DNA of 64,000 nucleotides from Talpa occidentalis (taxonomy: Eukaryota; Chordata; Mammalia; Eulipotyphla; Talpidae), in NCBI RefSeq assembly GCF_014898055.3, contig NW_023601104.1, positions 45,071,199 to 45,135,198 on the forward strand. The letters are read 5' to 3'. Numbering within the stretch: the stretch's first letter is position 1; every line of letters starts with the position of its first letter. A program made the position numbers and the translations under genes. Under the pieces are notes generated by a model. The model saw only the letters and a list, made by a program, of their open reading frames with translations. It was not told the DNA's origin and ran no database searches. Below, piece after piece: positions 1 through 12,059 of this stretch.

Positions 1-19
1 GTAAGTCTTTTAGAGGACT

Positions 20-905
20 TGTTTGTTTTTTTAATATATAAAATCATATTATCTGCTGCCAGATAATTTTGCTTCTTCTTTTCCAATCTGAATATATTTC
101 TCTTTCTTGCCTTATTGTTCTGACTGGGATTTTTAGCTTTTCACTTGTTGCGTTGGACAACACCACACTGACAAATGGGAGTTGTGGAGCAGGCTGCACA
201 ATGCAGGATGCTGCTGAAGAGCAAGATCCTGGCCCTTTTATTGACACAGGTAATTGGTTGTAAGGAGACTAAGGAAAGGGGAAGGGTGTAGAAGATTAGA
301 GATTGTGAGTCTGCCCTCCAGGCACTTCTTAGCTGCTTGATGATACACCTTTATCCCCGGCCATGGTTCTAATCTTTTCAACAAGGCACTCCACTGATCA
401 GCTTCTGGGGTCATACCTCCTGATGTATAAGTTGGGAGTATGTGTTATGCATCATTCTTCAGCCCCCTGGGCATCTGGACATACCTCCTGATGCATGTGT
501 TATGCATTGGTCCTCAGCCCTCTGGGCATTCTGGACATACCTTGTGATGCATAACCTTCCCAGTGTGATCTAGTTTTGTGCTCTTATTTGATTTGAAGGG
601 CTTAAAGGTTGGGCTCCTGTTCCTAACTGGCCAGACCACTTTGACCTTGTTTAGGTGACAAAATAGTGGCCAAATAGGCTGCCTAGGAGTAGCAGGCCCA
701 CATTCACCATTGACTCTCATGTTCATTTTGGCCTCGTCATATGTGAACTCTACTAGGTTGACATATATTCCATCTATGCCATAGCAGTTCAGTTTTTATC
801 ATAAATGGATCCTGAATCTTGTCAAATGCTTTCTCTGTATCTATTGATATGATCATATGATTTTTTTTCTTTCCTTCATTAACATGGATTTTCACCACCA
901 CCTTG
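20..905 (-). mobile_element. L1 ORF2 remnant, antisense, split by an LTR
   Basis: Positions 20-146 and 722-905 read, on the minus strand, like the reverse-transcriptase part of L1 ORF2. The first piece resembles the stretch around the catalytic aspartates and the following LARA-like segment. The second resembles the neighbouring part with the complement of CATCTATTGATATGATCAT, a typical antisense L1 string. About 575 bp of unrelated LTR-like sequence lies between them. No frame is open across the region, so this is a dead, old copy. Family assignment is from recognition of antisense L1 text and not from an alignment. Confidence 0.7.
146..722 (-). mobile_element. Probable solo LTR of an endogenous retrovirus
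   Basis: This block interrupts an antisense L1 and is richer in G+C than its flanks. Read on the minus strand it starts near TGAGAGTCAATGG and ends near CCAACGCAACA, so it has TG...CA ends. It contains a CCAAT-like motif and AATAAAAGG (plus-strand 233-245) about 90 bp before the 3' end, as expected for a U3-R-U5 layout. Its U3 side carries two to three imperfect tandem copies (starts at 412, 480 and 536) of a 56-68 bp unit beginning CATACCTCCTGATG. No gag, pol or env sequence is present. I see no clear target-site duplication, so the exact ends are uncertain and a non-LTR origin is possible. Confidence 0.5.
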
Positions 906-907
906 TG

Positions 908-931
908 TTTTTTTTTTTTTTTTTTTTTTTT
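908..931. repeat. Poly-T run (24 T)
   Basis: An uninterrupted run of 24 T directly follows the antisense L1 remnant. In antisense orientation it could be a retroposon poly-A tail or an expanded T tract of the L1. It has no coding meaning. Confidence 0.9.
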
Positions 932-1392
932 GGTTTTTGCTTTACATTGATTTTTTTCTTAGTAATTGTTGTTTCTCACAACTATCTCCAAAAATACAAC
1001 TTTGTGAAGATCTGATGTCATCAAAGAAAGGCAGCGTGATCTAATGTTGGAGTTGTAAACTGTCTGAAATTAGCTTTTACACAGTGACTAACAGATATTT
1101 AACATCACTGAGTTTCCCTAAAAAATTCAAGTATTATGGGACAGCTTTCTAAATTCACTGCAGGAGCCTAAAGTAATTGTTACATAGTTTAGAAATCATG
1201 TACCTAAAACACACAAAAGAAATAAAAAAAAAAAAGTTGTTTTTTTTTTCTGTGTATCTAGAATACAGACATGATTTAATTAGTTTTACCAACCAAATAT
1301 ATAAAAGTGAATTTGTATCTTTCATTTTGCTTACATATATTCTGGCAAGGTGGTTCACTATTTAGCAGTGTTTTGTTTTGTTTTGTTTCTTT
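932..1392. other. Unique AT-rich DNA with a possible MIR remnant
   Basis: No gene is visible. Positions 1030-1140 resemble a decayed MIR core: CAGTGACTAAC, then an ATTTAACATCACTGAG-like stretch matching the usual 'acttaacctctctgag', followed by GTTTCCCT. The match is weak and the strand would be plus. The remainder is A/T-rich with short homopolymers at 1208-1250. Confidence 0.4.
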
Positions 1393-1673
1393 ACAGATTT
1401 ATTTTATTTATTTATGTATACAAGAGTTGGGATGTAGGTCAGAGGTGCAGGGGGCCAGTTGGTATGAAGTGAGAGGATTCACCAGAGACAGAGTGGGGAG
1501 CAGAACAGGTGTATTGACTGAAATTCACTGCTGAGGGGAGCAGTGGGTGAGACATGAGAGGTCTGCCATGTCATCTGGGTTAGCTACCTGGCTGGGAATC
1601 ATACTCATGCTCCTGTGGCTGCCAATAGCTTCATAATGCTGCAACTTAACTGCTTGTGCCACCAGGAAGGCCC
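1393..1673 (-). mobile_element. tRNA-derived SINE, older subfamily
   Basis: Minus-strand copy: the tail (ATTTATTTATTTATG) is at the left and the tRNA-like head ends at 1661-1673 (ACCAGGAAGGCC). The tail-proximal part has the older-subfamily wording (complement of CTCTGGCCTACATCCCAACTC, TGTCTCTGGTGAATCCTCTCA). The central stem-loop CACTGCT-GAGGGG-AGCAGTG is intact. The Pol III B-box region is strongly mutated (GGGAATCATAC in place of the complement of GGTTCGATCCC), so the promoter is presumably dead. Confidence 0.9.
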
Positions 1674-1869
1674 CAGTATTTTTTATTTAATGGTAATTCC
1701 TACCTTGTGTCTTTCCGTGTTTCCCAAGGATGAATAAATGTCTGATCAAATCTATAGGTAACTTTTCAGAATAATGTTTTTCAAAATATAAAGGAAAGTC
1801 ATTGTTATATTGGAAGTCCTACGTGATGTCATAAGACAAAAAAAGATAAAATGTATGCATATTGAGAAG

Positions 1870-3245
1870 AAAATAAAATCTCTTTGAGATTGTGAAGAAA
1901 ATTAAAAATCCAAAGAACATCTTGGAAACAATAAATGATAACAAGATTAATATACAAAAGCCAATTGCTTTCCTATATACTGGTAACAAAAAGGAATTAC
2001 ACATAAAGAACATATTACCATTTATATTAGTGATCATAAAAGTGAAATACTCAGTTATGAGTCTAAGAAAATATATATGTGGAGTGAATAAGAAGCCATG
2101 CTATATATGCTGGGAGAAATATTTGCAAAAGACATCTGATAAAGAACTGTTATCTAAAATATAGAAAGGACTTTTAAATCTGAACAATATGAAGATATAT
2201 AATCCAATCACAAAATGAGCAATATACCCAAATAGAAATCTCACAAAGACATATGCAAAGATGCTCAAAATTATATGCCACTAAGGAATGCAAATTAAAA
2301 TAAGGCCGTACCACAACACACCTATTAATATGACCCAAAGTCAAAATATTGAAAACACCTAAAGCAGGGCCTCCCCAGTGGCACAGTGGGTTGAATACAG
2401 CGCTATGAAGCTGTCTGCAGCCTCTGCAGCACCAGTTCGATTCCCAGCCAGCCAGGCAGATTCCCATATGGCATGGCAGACCTCTTCTGTCTCGCCCACT
2501 GCTCCCCTCAGCAGTGTATTTTGGTCCTTCTGCCTTTTCTGCCCCCTGCACTGTCTCTGGCCTGTACCCCAGCTCTTGTATAAATAAATAAATCTTAAAA
2601 AAATAGAAAGAAAACACTAAAAGCAGGTGAGGCCATGGGGCAAAAGGAACTCATTCATTTCTCATTGGAATGTAATAGAGGCATTTTGTGAGTGATTATG
2701 GACATTTCTTACAAAACTGAACGGATTCTGACCATATCATTTACTAATCATTCCACATTTTCTTTATTCAAAGGAATTGAACAAATGTCCAAGAAACCTG
2801 TACATAGATTTTTGTAGCAAATTAACCAGATTTGCCAAATTTGAAGGCAATCAAACTGTCCTGCATAAATAAATTCAAACTGAATGCATAAATAAACTAT
2901 GGTACATCCAGATAGTAGACTATTATTTGATACTATAACGAAATGAAATAGTAAGTTATGAAAAGACAAAGAGAAAAGTTAAATGCATATTAAGTAGAAG
3001 AACCCAAAATAGAAATATTATTTACTATATGATTTCATATCTATGACATTCTGGAAACTTTAAAACTATAGCAACAATAAGATATGTGGTTTCCCTTTTT
3101 GTGGAGAAGGAAGGAGTATGTAGAGAGGCTATTTAGTGCAGTGAAACTATTCTGTATGATACTGTAATGGTGAATAATTTTCATTATACATTTCTGAAAA
3201 TATTTAGAATGTACAACACCAAAATTAACACAAATAAATATAGAA
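1870..3245 (+). mobile_element. Old L1, ORF2 3' half and 3' UTR
   Basis: Sense-strand L1 remnant. The translation near 1900-1990 aligns by eye with the ORF2 stretch ending in NINIQKPIAFLYTGNKKE (intact relatives read [18 protein letters not shown]). Sequence at 2110-2340 corresponds to the segment that ends with the [18 protein letters not shown] region. It resumes after the SINE at 2610 and ends in an A-rich 3' part near 3245. Many stops and gaps are present. The nested SINE shows that this L1 is the older of the two. Confidence 0.75.
2367..2609 (+). mobile_element. tRNA-derived SINE, older subfamily, nested in L1
   Basis: Plus-strand copy starting GGGCCTCCCCAGTGGCACAG. The B box GTTCGATTCCC is recognisable, the central CACTGCTCCCCTCAGCAGTG hairpin is present, and the tail is TAAATAAATAAATCTTAAAA. 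It is flanked by a 17-bp target-site duplication, GAAAACACCTAAAGCAG (2350-2366) and GAAAACACTAAAAGCAG (2610-2626), with two differences. It sits inside an older L1 of the same orientation. Confidence 0.93.
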
Positions 3246-3928
3246 GTTCTCTAAAAATATTATGTAGCTAAAGGAAAGTAAATAGAAAATATATTGGATT
3301 ATCCAATATTTTAAAATGTTTATAATATAGTAATATATTTGTGTTTTATAAGAAATAAATGATATGATCAAACAAGTCAACTATCAAAATCTTAAAGTAC
3401 AGGTAAATAGTATGTTGAAAAACCTACAACAATTTTATGTATATGGAATATGTTTACTATTGGCAATGTCACAGGTGCTTCTAATACTGTTGCCTACTTT
3501 TATAGTTGCAAAGGTTAACAAAAGTAAATATGTAATTGTTTTTCCTAAAAACTTCTCAAATACTCTATATTCTACCCCACAATCTTTTTTCAGTTATTTT
3601 TTTTGAGAAAATAGTGATTTACTCCACCACCAAAGCACCCATAGTACAACACCATAATCCCTTGTGCTCACTCCTCAATTTGTTCTCACCTCTACCATTC
3701 CCCTTTTACCTCTGCTGTGACATCTGTCAACCCCTTGGTCACCAGTTTTTTAGACTATTCTGGCTAACTAGATGGGTGTCTGCTTCTTCCCTCACCACAG
3801 CATGTTCCTCACTCTTGAAACTGTACCCTCGGTGAAAGAGGATGGCCTTCCCAGAACAGAGACAGACTTTTTTTTGATCAAAGGTCAAGAGCGTTCCCCT
3901 TCTAGAACCTTCAAACCAGCTTTCAAGT
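3246..3928. other. AT-rich DNA, no gene seen
   Basis: The left part is A/T-rich and unique. Positions 3560-3800 are pyrimidine-rich (CCACCACC, CTCACTCCTCAATTTG, CCATTCCCCTTTTACC) and resemble the antisense 3' UTR of an old L1, like the stretch at 23.56-23.75 kb. That is a weak resemblance only. Short reading frames here have no recognisable protein similarity. Confidence 0.4.
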
Positions 3929-3940
3929 TCCAAACTTTTT

Positions 3941-4223
3941 TTATTTTATTTTAAGATTTATTTATTTATTTATACAAGCACTGGGTACAGTCAGAAGCGT
4001 GAGAGAAGGGTGAGAGAATTCACCAGAGCCAGAGCAGGGAGCAGAGCAGGCAGAAGGACTTAAGTACACTGCTGAGGGGAGGAGCGGGCAGCAGGAGAGG
4101 TCTGTGCGCCATGTGGGACCCTCCTCCGGTGGCCGGGGAGCAGCTGGGGATTGAACCGGCACTGCAGAGGCTGTGGGCAGCTTGGCAACCCAGTGCTCAA
4201 CCGCTGCGCCACTGGGGAGGCCC
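3941..4223 (-). mobile_element. tRNA-derived SINE, younger subfamily
   Basis: Minus-strand copy with the younger-subfamily tail side (complement of CTTCTGACTGTACCCAGTGC and GGTGAATTCTCTCACC). The B box is well kept (GATTGAACCGGC is the complement of GCCGGTTCAATC) and the head ends GCGCCACTGGGGAGGCC. The target-site duplication is TCCAAACTTTTT / TCCAAACTCTTT at 3929-3940 and 4224-4235. It looks nearly full length and little diverged. Confidence 0.95.
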
Positions 4224-4235
4224 TCCAAACTCTTT

Positions 4236-5578
4236 TGCAGTTTCATCAGATAAAGTTTAAGGAAGTACTTAAAAGCAGATTAGTGGTTTATTATATTCCA
4301 GCAATTGTTTTCATATAGTTACGGAAGGGAAACACACCTAGAGAGGTGGTTTTATATCTAATTTAAAATTTGATTCTTTTTTATGTAGAAAGGGAGCATA
4401 GCTAGAAAATTTGTCAGCAAAAGAGAAAGAACTAGCAAGAGAAGAGAATACAGAGTTCTAGTTTTAGCACACTAATGCAATCTTAACTATTTTCTAAGAC
4501 CAACATCTGAAAGCTATTTAGTTCAGTTCTGCGTTACAAAAGTTGCTATCCTAAAGATGAGACATTTAATGGATTTTTGCCCCTTCATGCCAAGAACTGT
4601 ATTTTGAAAGGTTTCAATTTCTTTCTTTTGGACTTCAATAATTCTGGGCCAACAACTGAACTGCCAGAAGGAACGATCGGATTGAATGAGATGTACAAAG
4701 ATTTACTATTAGTCAATGTATAGATAGAAATTTGTTCAACTATTAAAGATTCTATTTCCCAACCAGAAGAGATAAAAATGACATGAAAATGGTATAGCAA
4801 CAGATTTTTGATAAAATCCAAGGTCATTAATTTGGTGACGATCTATGGTATTACCCGTATCATCATCTGCTTTTCACAGCATTCAGTGATTCTCAGAGAA
4901 AGAATGAGAACAACACATTTTGTAGACTACATCATCCTTAAACATCTACACAGGGAAAAGCAATTTCCACCAGGTTTAACCTGTGAATTATGTCTGAAAA
5001 TACAGTTATTACAATTTTCTATTTCTGAACTGATGGCTGACTGGCCCACCTTTCTGTGAAGTAGAATTGCTTATATGTGAAGCAGTAATGAAAGTCAATA
5101 TAAAATAATATAGGAAGTTAACATGTAAACTTTTAAAGGATTGATTTGACTGTCTTATGATTGGCAGCACTGACTGAAATGCTTACCTACATTTACTTTT
5201 TTATATTTTTCTTTAATTGTTCAGCCAATTTTAGTGAAATCATAGAAAGATAACTTTGCATATACGTATGTAAATCAACATTTTGTCATTTCATTGACTT
5301 TTTTTTTACCAAGCGACTTTTATTTTAAAAATGTTTATTTCAGTGAAATAAAGAATCAGAACTTAGATATCATTTATTTAGACATCCCTCTCTTTACCAG
5401 TTTACTTGCAATTTATGTCAGTAAGAATATCACTCGATACATATATTAACTCCTAAATATTGTTTTTGACTTTACTGAACCTGAAGGGAAACATACTTTA
5501 TGGTTAAAATAGGAAAAAATCAAGTGAGTCATTAATATGGTTTAGAATAAATAGAAGGATAGATACAGGCAGATGATG

Positions 5579-5625
<47 letters not shown>

Positions 5626-8600
5626 CAGACATATAGATAGATGAGAGATAGGTAAATGATAATTTACATACAGGATTGTAATCTTGGCTTACTTTCAAAG
5701 AGTACTGTTAATAATGTTATTGTCCAGGCTTTATTTTCCTGAAAATAGCAAAATATTAATAAAATAATGAGTCAACAAGAAACAGTGCAGTTTTTAAACT
5801 ATGAGACCTTTATCCAAACTTAAAAATATGTTTTTTTCTTCTAAATGATATTCTTATTTTAATTTTGATAACATTGGTATAAGAGTCTGTATATGATTTA
5901 GGGCTTTGTCTATGTGAACTTTCTCAAAGTTTATGAAGTCTAAGATTGAATAGATCTAATTATTTGTATATTTAATCATTGCGTGAACTAGTAAGTAGGC
6001 TCACCTATCATCATAGAGCCTGATTAATTAACATAACTTTTTTTTTCAATATCTAAAGGTACTAGAAATATGTTTTTCAAAGGGTGATATCTTTATATTT
6101 TAAAATCAGGAGAAAATAATTTAATAATAGAAGACTATGCCCTATAATCTAAAAGTATCATAGATAGCAGTTTAGGAAGCATGATAATATTCATTTTTAC
6201 TTTGTTGTATCAGTTTCTTCTGTCAGGAAAATGAGTAATGCTTAGTTATTTAATAACCTATTTTAATGAATATTCATATGAAACATTTGACAATTCCAAG
6301 ATTAACAGTGTAATCCATAAGCAAATCTTATCGATTCTGATATTCACCAAATCTCTCTGCTAAAGAAGAAAAATAAAGAATCTTGATACAGCCAATAATA
6401 TAAGTGACAATTTCTCAAAATTGAAAACTTAGACCTGTCAGGTAATTTACCTACCAGAATAGTGCTATTTATCTCAGAAATACTAGTTAGTCAGGAATGT
6501 TTATCAGATCTATTTGAAATGTATAAATTGCATTTTAAATTCCATCTAATTTTATTTGTAATCCGAAAATACTCAGGATCATATGGGGCTATTTGTACAT
6601 ATTCTCTATTAATATTCCATAACAATATTAAAGGAGATACAATCCTACCACTCAAAGACATATAAATAGTTCTAATATTTAGCTGTTTATTTGTATTTCT
6701 CAAAGAACTTCCTATAAAATATTTTTTTGTTTCTAATAAAAAATTCAGCTTTGATTTTCTAGTTTGGTTTCATCACCTTAATTTACTTAGTATTTATAAC
6801 AAAATTTCAGGATTCAAGCTGAATATCTTCCTTTCAAGGTAGAGGAGCTGGAAAGGTTATGTACAGAGACAGTAATTTCCTTGGGTGATATCCATGATTA
6901 AATTATGTCAAGGGATGCAATAATAAATATCATCACTTACATTTATACATCTTCTATCTATATATTTTATATCTACATATGTATCAGTGTAGAGGAACAT
7001 ATATTAGAAAAATATTTTCTTATCTTTGAGGAAAAATCAATTTTCTGAAACTACACATTTCAAATAATGTCAAATGTGGGAACCTGGCATAGTGAGCATT
7101 TGACTTTCCCAGTTGGCAATAAACTTACATGAATACCTTTTTATCAGACAAGACAATCATTTGCAGTCCATGAACTTTCAGTAATTTTCTTTCTTTTAAA
7201 TTTTCTACCATAAATCATTAATCATTTTAGCTAAAATATTGACTAATTATCAATATCTGTGAGTATGCATTATCATAGTTTATTCAGTTTACCAAAAGAA
7301 AGGACTTTCACGGGAATAGAGAATATGCACATAATTTATGCAGTCTTACAGATATTCCCATGAGAAATGACTTCTCATTCCACTGAAATATTAAAAACTT
7401 ATGTTTACCTTTCTTATGCTATCATTTGATTCAATCTGTCTTTGTGTAAGAATGTGTGTGTTTGTATGTGTATATGTATTCACACAGTTGATCATAATAT
7501 ACACGAGAGCACAAACTATGTTTAACTCATGTGTCATTATTCCTTATGTACTGTTCAGTTGTCATATACATGATTTGATATTAACATGGTTTGAAGAAAT
7601 AAGGACTTTGTAAAAGACACTCAGCATTCAAATAATATGTGTGAGTATAAGATCCACACACAAAGAGTACAAAATAGGAAAAAGATAAAGACCCATAAAG
7701 AAGTTTAAAAGTTGCCCCTGTTGACTTTTACTATCCCTGTTTACAGTATTCATGGATATACTTCTTCATAAATGACAGAACAAAATGTTTTTTTTAATAT
7801 TTTTGTAGTATGGCTTTATAGTTAATCTCATAGATCATTCCTTCATTTTACTTTTTTCATAATTTTGGGTAAATAGCACTATAAGAGGATGATAGTTTGT
7901 ATCTTCATTTAATAAAATTAGTTTTGTATTCATTTAATTTCACAAAAATAAATTAAATTAAATTTAAAGACATACTATGTATTTTGCTAAAAAATGAAAA
8001 GATAATATTCTAGAGTATAAGATAATTATTTTAAACAATAATTTGCATTCACTGTGGCTAGTAATAGATTTAAGAAGTGGATTCTAGATTTCTTATTTTT
8101 TTTAAACATTATCAGAGAAAAACAATGAAAGATATAACTATGCGAGATAAGGAAATTTATTAACTACTTATTTACATTGTATCATAAGGAAGACATCTTT
8201 TTGGATGAGAGTATATTTCCTTCATTTAATGAGCATTCAGCCATCTCTGTTACCTGGTGAGTGGAGGTTCCTCTTCTAAAACCTCCGATCTCAGATGAAG
8301 CTAGGAGATATTGATCATGACAGTGATAGTAGAGTTAGTAGTGGAGGAGGTGAAATGTGTGGGGAGTTTAGTGGTTTTCAAGAGGACAGGGGCATAAAGG
8401 AAAGGAAGAGAAATAAAAAAAAAAAATACTCTCTAAATAAAAATCTCTTATTTATGTGCCATCCTTCTAATAGTCCAATCTCCTTATCATAATCCAGAAG
8501 ACTACTAAGGAGTCAGAATTTTTGATGCTTACAGGTTGAAGCAAGTTTCCCATTGCAGTAGAATATGCAATGTCCTAGGGCAAATGAAACAGAACTTAAG

Positions 8601-9341
8601 GGGGACTTGAGATGTTTTTCAGCAAAGCTCATGCAAACTAGCAGTCATGTGACTTTCAGGTCATCTTTTTAACTTTAATCTATGACTCATTAAGGAGAAA
8701 AATTTAAAAATTGAATGTCTTTTAATAATGGTCAAAATTAATTGCAAAATAACATGAGAAAGTCATCTTTATTGCCAGTTATTTGGAGAGAGCTGATATT
8801 TCCACCTGTATCTATATATTTCTTGATATTTGAATCAAAACATTGAACATGTTAAGACAAATATAAAATCAGTCTATATTTTACTGAGATCCATTATGTT
8901 ACATATTTTAGCATATCTGCTACTTACATTAGCATATAAGATATATTCTTATCTCTAAGGTAGGGGGAGGGCAGAGAGATGTAGATAAAGAAACAATGTT
9001 ATACAGTCTCCTGTCCTCAACTGATGGTTGTTCTAGGAAACAGTGAAGGAGAGGCCTGAAATAGGCATGTGTAACTATTTAAAAGAGAGCAGGATAGATA
9101 TTTGGCATAACTAAGGGAGTTAGATATTGGGATAATCAAGGGTTTCTTCACTGGAAAAAAATGGACTGTGTTGCATATTAAAGGGCTGGTGGAAAAGAGA
9201 AACATACAAGGGCCACAGAGGGGAAAGGGAACATAAATGAAGCTTCAAATTAGGAAAAAAAATTGTTTAGTAAGAGGATAAACAAAATGATCAGAAGGAA
9301 GTGTTTTTGGAAGCTTTGTAATTTAGCTTAGTTCAACATAC
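4236..9341. other. 5-kb repeat-poor AT-rich tract, no gene seen
   Basis: No SINE, L1 or LTR is recognisable over about 5.1 kb, which is unusual for this window. There is a GATA microsatellite near 5.6 kb. A possible MIR fragment lies at 6180-6290 (TCAGTTTCTTCTGTCAGG-like). The reading frames are short, low in complexity and on both strands. I see no splice-framed exon, CpG-rich promoter or RNA gene. Confidence 0.6.
5581..5642. repeat. (ATAG)n microsatellite
   Basis: Eleven perfect ATAG units cover 5581-5624, followed by imperfect units (ACAGACATATAGATAGATG) to about 5642. The Ile/Tyr/Leu/Ser-rich reading frame over it on the minus strand is a by-product of the repeat. Confidence 0.98.
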
Positions 9342-9355
9342 AGTTCATAGGTAAT

Positions 9356-9608
9356 TTTTTTTAAAGATTTATTTATTTATTTATACAGCCAGAAGCGTGG
9401 GAGGGTGAGAGAATTCACCAGAGCCAGAGCAGGGAACAGAACGGGCATAAGGACTGAAGTACACTGCTGAGGGGAGCAGCGGGGGGCAGGAGAGGTCTGT
9501 CCTGCCATGTGAGACCCTCTCCTGGCGGCCGGCGATCGAACTGGCGCTGCAGAGGCCGCGGGCAGCCTCACAACCCAGCACTCAACCGCTGCGCCACCAG
9601 GGAGGCCC
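9356..9608 (-). mobile_element. tRNA-derived SINE, younger subfamily, inserted beside an older SINE
   Basis: Minus-strand copy, slightly short on the tail side (the GTACCCAGTGCTTG segment is reduced to TATACAGCCAGAAGCG). The B box is intact (GATCGAACTGGCGC). It ends GCGCCACCAGGGAGGCCC. It is bordered by AGTTCATAGGTAATTTTTTT on the left and AGTCATAGGTAATTTTTTTT on the right. The right copy also starts the next SINE, so this element landed at the 3' junction of a pre-existing copy. Confidence 0.93.
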
Positions 9609-9620
9609 AGTCATAGGTAA

Positions 9621-9891
9621 TTTTTTTTAAAGATTTATTTCATTTTTGCATAGAAGAACTGGTGTGTAGGCCAGAGGTGCAGGGGGGTGAGAGGATTCAC
9701 CAGAGACAGAATGGGGAGCAGAACAGGTGGATCTACTGAAATATACTGCTGAGGGGAGCAGTGGGTGAGACAGGAGAGGTCTGCTGCACTACATGTGGGT
9801 TAGCTCCCTGTCCAGGGATCAAACTCATCATGCCCCAGTGGCTAGCAATAGCTTGATAGCAATGAGACTTTAACCCCTATGAGGGAGGCCC
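9621..9891 (-). mobile_element. tRNA-derived SINE, older subfamily
   Basis: Minus-strand copy with older-subfamily features (complement of CTGGCCTACACACCAGTTC; CCCCCTGCACCTC). The head is degenerate (ACCCCTATGAGGGAGGCC) and the B box is lost (GATCAAACTCATCATG). It is followed at 9892 by TTCATAGGAAAA, a third relative of the TTCATAGGTAA target. This was therefore the first insertion at the site, and the neighbouring younger SINE came second. Confidence 0.9.
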
Positions 9892-9903
9892 TTCATAGGA
9901 AAA

Positions 9904-12055
9904 TGATTTTATAGGTTAACATTATGTTACAGACTAATTACTGTATGTTGAAATTTGTATAAAAAAAAAACTGATTCCATTCTGTATTTGTAAATATTCC
10001 TTTTTTTTTTTTTAGGAACTCTGTTTGCTACCATTTTAGGTGTCTCTCTTCTTTACCATTTAGGCATTAGCAGCTCCCATTTCTTTCATATTGACACATC
10101 CCTGGCTTCTTGCCATTTCTTATTATCACCTCCATTGGATAAAACAAAAAAGAAGAAACATATACACAATAGTCATTTATTCTAACTCACCATTCTGCAA
10201 ATACTTGGATAAGAAAAGAAGTTTAAAAATGTAGATACTAATAAAGTGACTTGGGTTAACTATGTTTAACTACATGACAATGGCATTTGAGCAAATATTT
10301 GTTAGGAAGGAGATTGCAATTTAAAGAAGGACCATCTTTGAATTTATTGGGTCAGTTAATAAAGGAGTATTTGCTGATCATACATTTTCCTATTGACACC
10401 ATTAAAAATATGAAGAAAATGAGTTGTTGAGAAGATGCATTAATATTTTCATCCAAGTTATAACTTTTCAAAATAGTCTATTAATAAAATTTTAATTCTC
10501 CTAACATGATTATTTTAATAATTTGAATATTGCTTGTTATTGAGTGTTTTTCATATATGCACATATATAATATTGTATATGTACATGGAATATGGTTGTA
10601 TATATATTATTAAAGCATAGGACATTGATCTCTAAGATAAGGAATTGGAAGAGATAAAATTAACTCCAATAAATACTGTGACTGAAGTAAGAGATCTCCT
10701 GAGAAAATAATTGATCAATAATGGAATATGCTGAAACATAATAGAAACTCATCTTAACTACATAATATTTAAGGCAAATATTGTACATCTTCCAATTTTG
10801 AAAATTCTTGGGGAAAAGTATTGACAGTAAGGTTGGTTTTGAAGGAAAATAAAGTGGCACTTTCATCCTCAAAAAACAGAGATGCCTAACAAATGCCAGC
10901 CCTATTATATTTCTCTGGTCTTCAGCTTAGTAACTAATCAAAAGGTCTTATTTCAATAATGAGTTTTTCTTATCTTATTTCACTATTTCAAATAGATGGA
11001 CTTTAGGTATCCTGTTACCATCAAATGGTGTTACAGGTAAACACAAGCACCTCAATATTTTGTTATTTGCCATGACTGCATTTCAAGTCTATGTAGTATG
11101 TTTTTTTATAATATAACAATAAATATATATGTATAAATAGGCTCTCACGTTCATATAGTGAACATCTATTAAATTTAGCATTGTAATTATTTCTATATAC
11201 ATGTTAAAATTAATACTACTTCTACAATACTATGTATTTATAATATTTAATATTTTGAAGCTCTTATTTTTGGTCAGGCTATCTGTCATCTATCTGTCTA
11301 AATATGATTATAGATATAAAGCTGCTAATATGAATGATTTCTGATACTCTAAAAGTAATTTACATTAAATATTTGCTGTTTTTATTTTAAATATATTTTA
11401 GTACTGTTTTAAAATGCATTAGGGTACAAAATTTCTAGACCCTTAAATATGATGTCAGGCTCAGATTACGAACTTTATGGGATTCTCTGATTATTAAACT
11501 TCCTTAGTCAAAAAAAGTCATTACTTTTTTTTAAAATTCAATTTTATAGTGAATACTTTGTCTATTTGGCTCTGTAAGAGCACCATCTGGTGGCATCCAA
11601 GACTTTCAAAGCAATCTGTAGACACCATTGTTGCCAATGATTTGGTGGGTTCTAGGGGTAAATTTGTTAAAATGTAGATTTATGTGTTTTAGATTTGTTT
11701 CGTTTGCTCTAAGTTCAATAGAGCAATTATTTATCATTTTGAGTGAATCTCCATACCTAAAATAAAATTTCTTGAATGAAGTAGATAATAGTCTTACCTT
11801 CTCAAAAGAGGAAAAAAAATACCTTTTTTTGATTCCAGATTAGGCAGAATTTTACCAGTACTAGGGTTTAAACGAAAGGGAAGCAACTTGTTTCATATTG
11901 AAATGCAAATCTTGTTACGATATTTGGGAGCAGAGCTATTTAAAATATAATAAGATAAACTGTCAAATACTATGTTTATTCTTAACCAGTAGTTGCAAAA
12001 TATGTAACAATTGCAAGAATTTTCTCCTAAAAATACTGCCAAACATTGGGATTTT
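9904..12055. other. Unique AT-rich DNA, one CTCF-like motif, no gene seen
   Basis: About 2.1 kb without a recognisable mobile element. TA/TG-rich short tracts lie at 10.55-10.60 kb and AT-rich DNA at 11.1-11.4 kb. The only site-like feature is the CTCF-like motif at 11577-11595. Confidence 0.6.
11577..11595 (-). promoter_or_regulatory. CTCF-like motif in unique DNA
   Basis: The minus strand reads TGCCACCAGATGGTGCTC. Against the CTCF core CCASYAGRKGGCRS it matches at every position except one (GGT for GGC). It sits in unique sequence away from repeats. Whether CTCF binds cannot be told from sequence alone. Confidence 0.4.
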
Positions 12056-12059
12056 TTTT

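Noticed and set aside
514..726. 70-codon minus-strand frame as a retroviral gene
   Set aside because: It lies in the U3-like side of the LTR candidate, has no gag/pol/env similarity that I recognise, and the LTR has no internal region attached.
2174..2617. 147-codon minus-strand frame
   Set aside because: It runs through a SINE and an old L1 in antisense; its content is the SINE complement.
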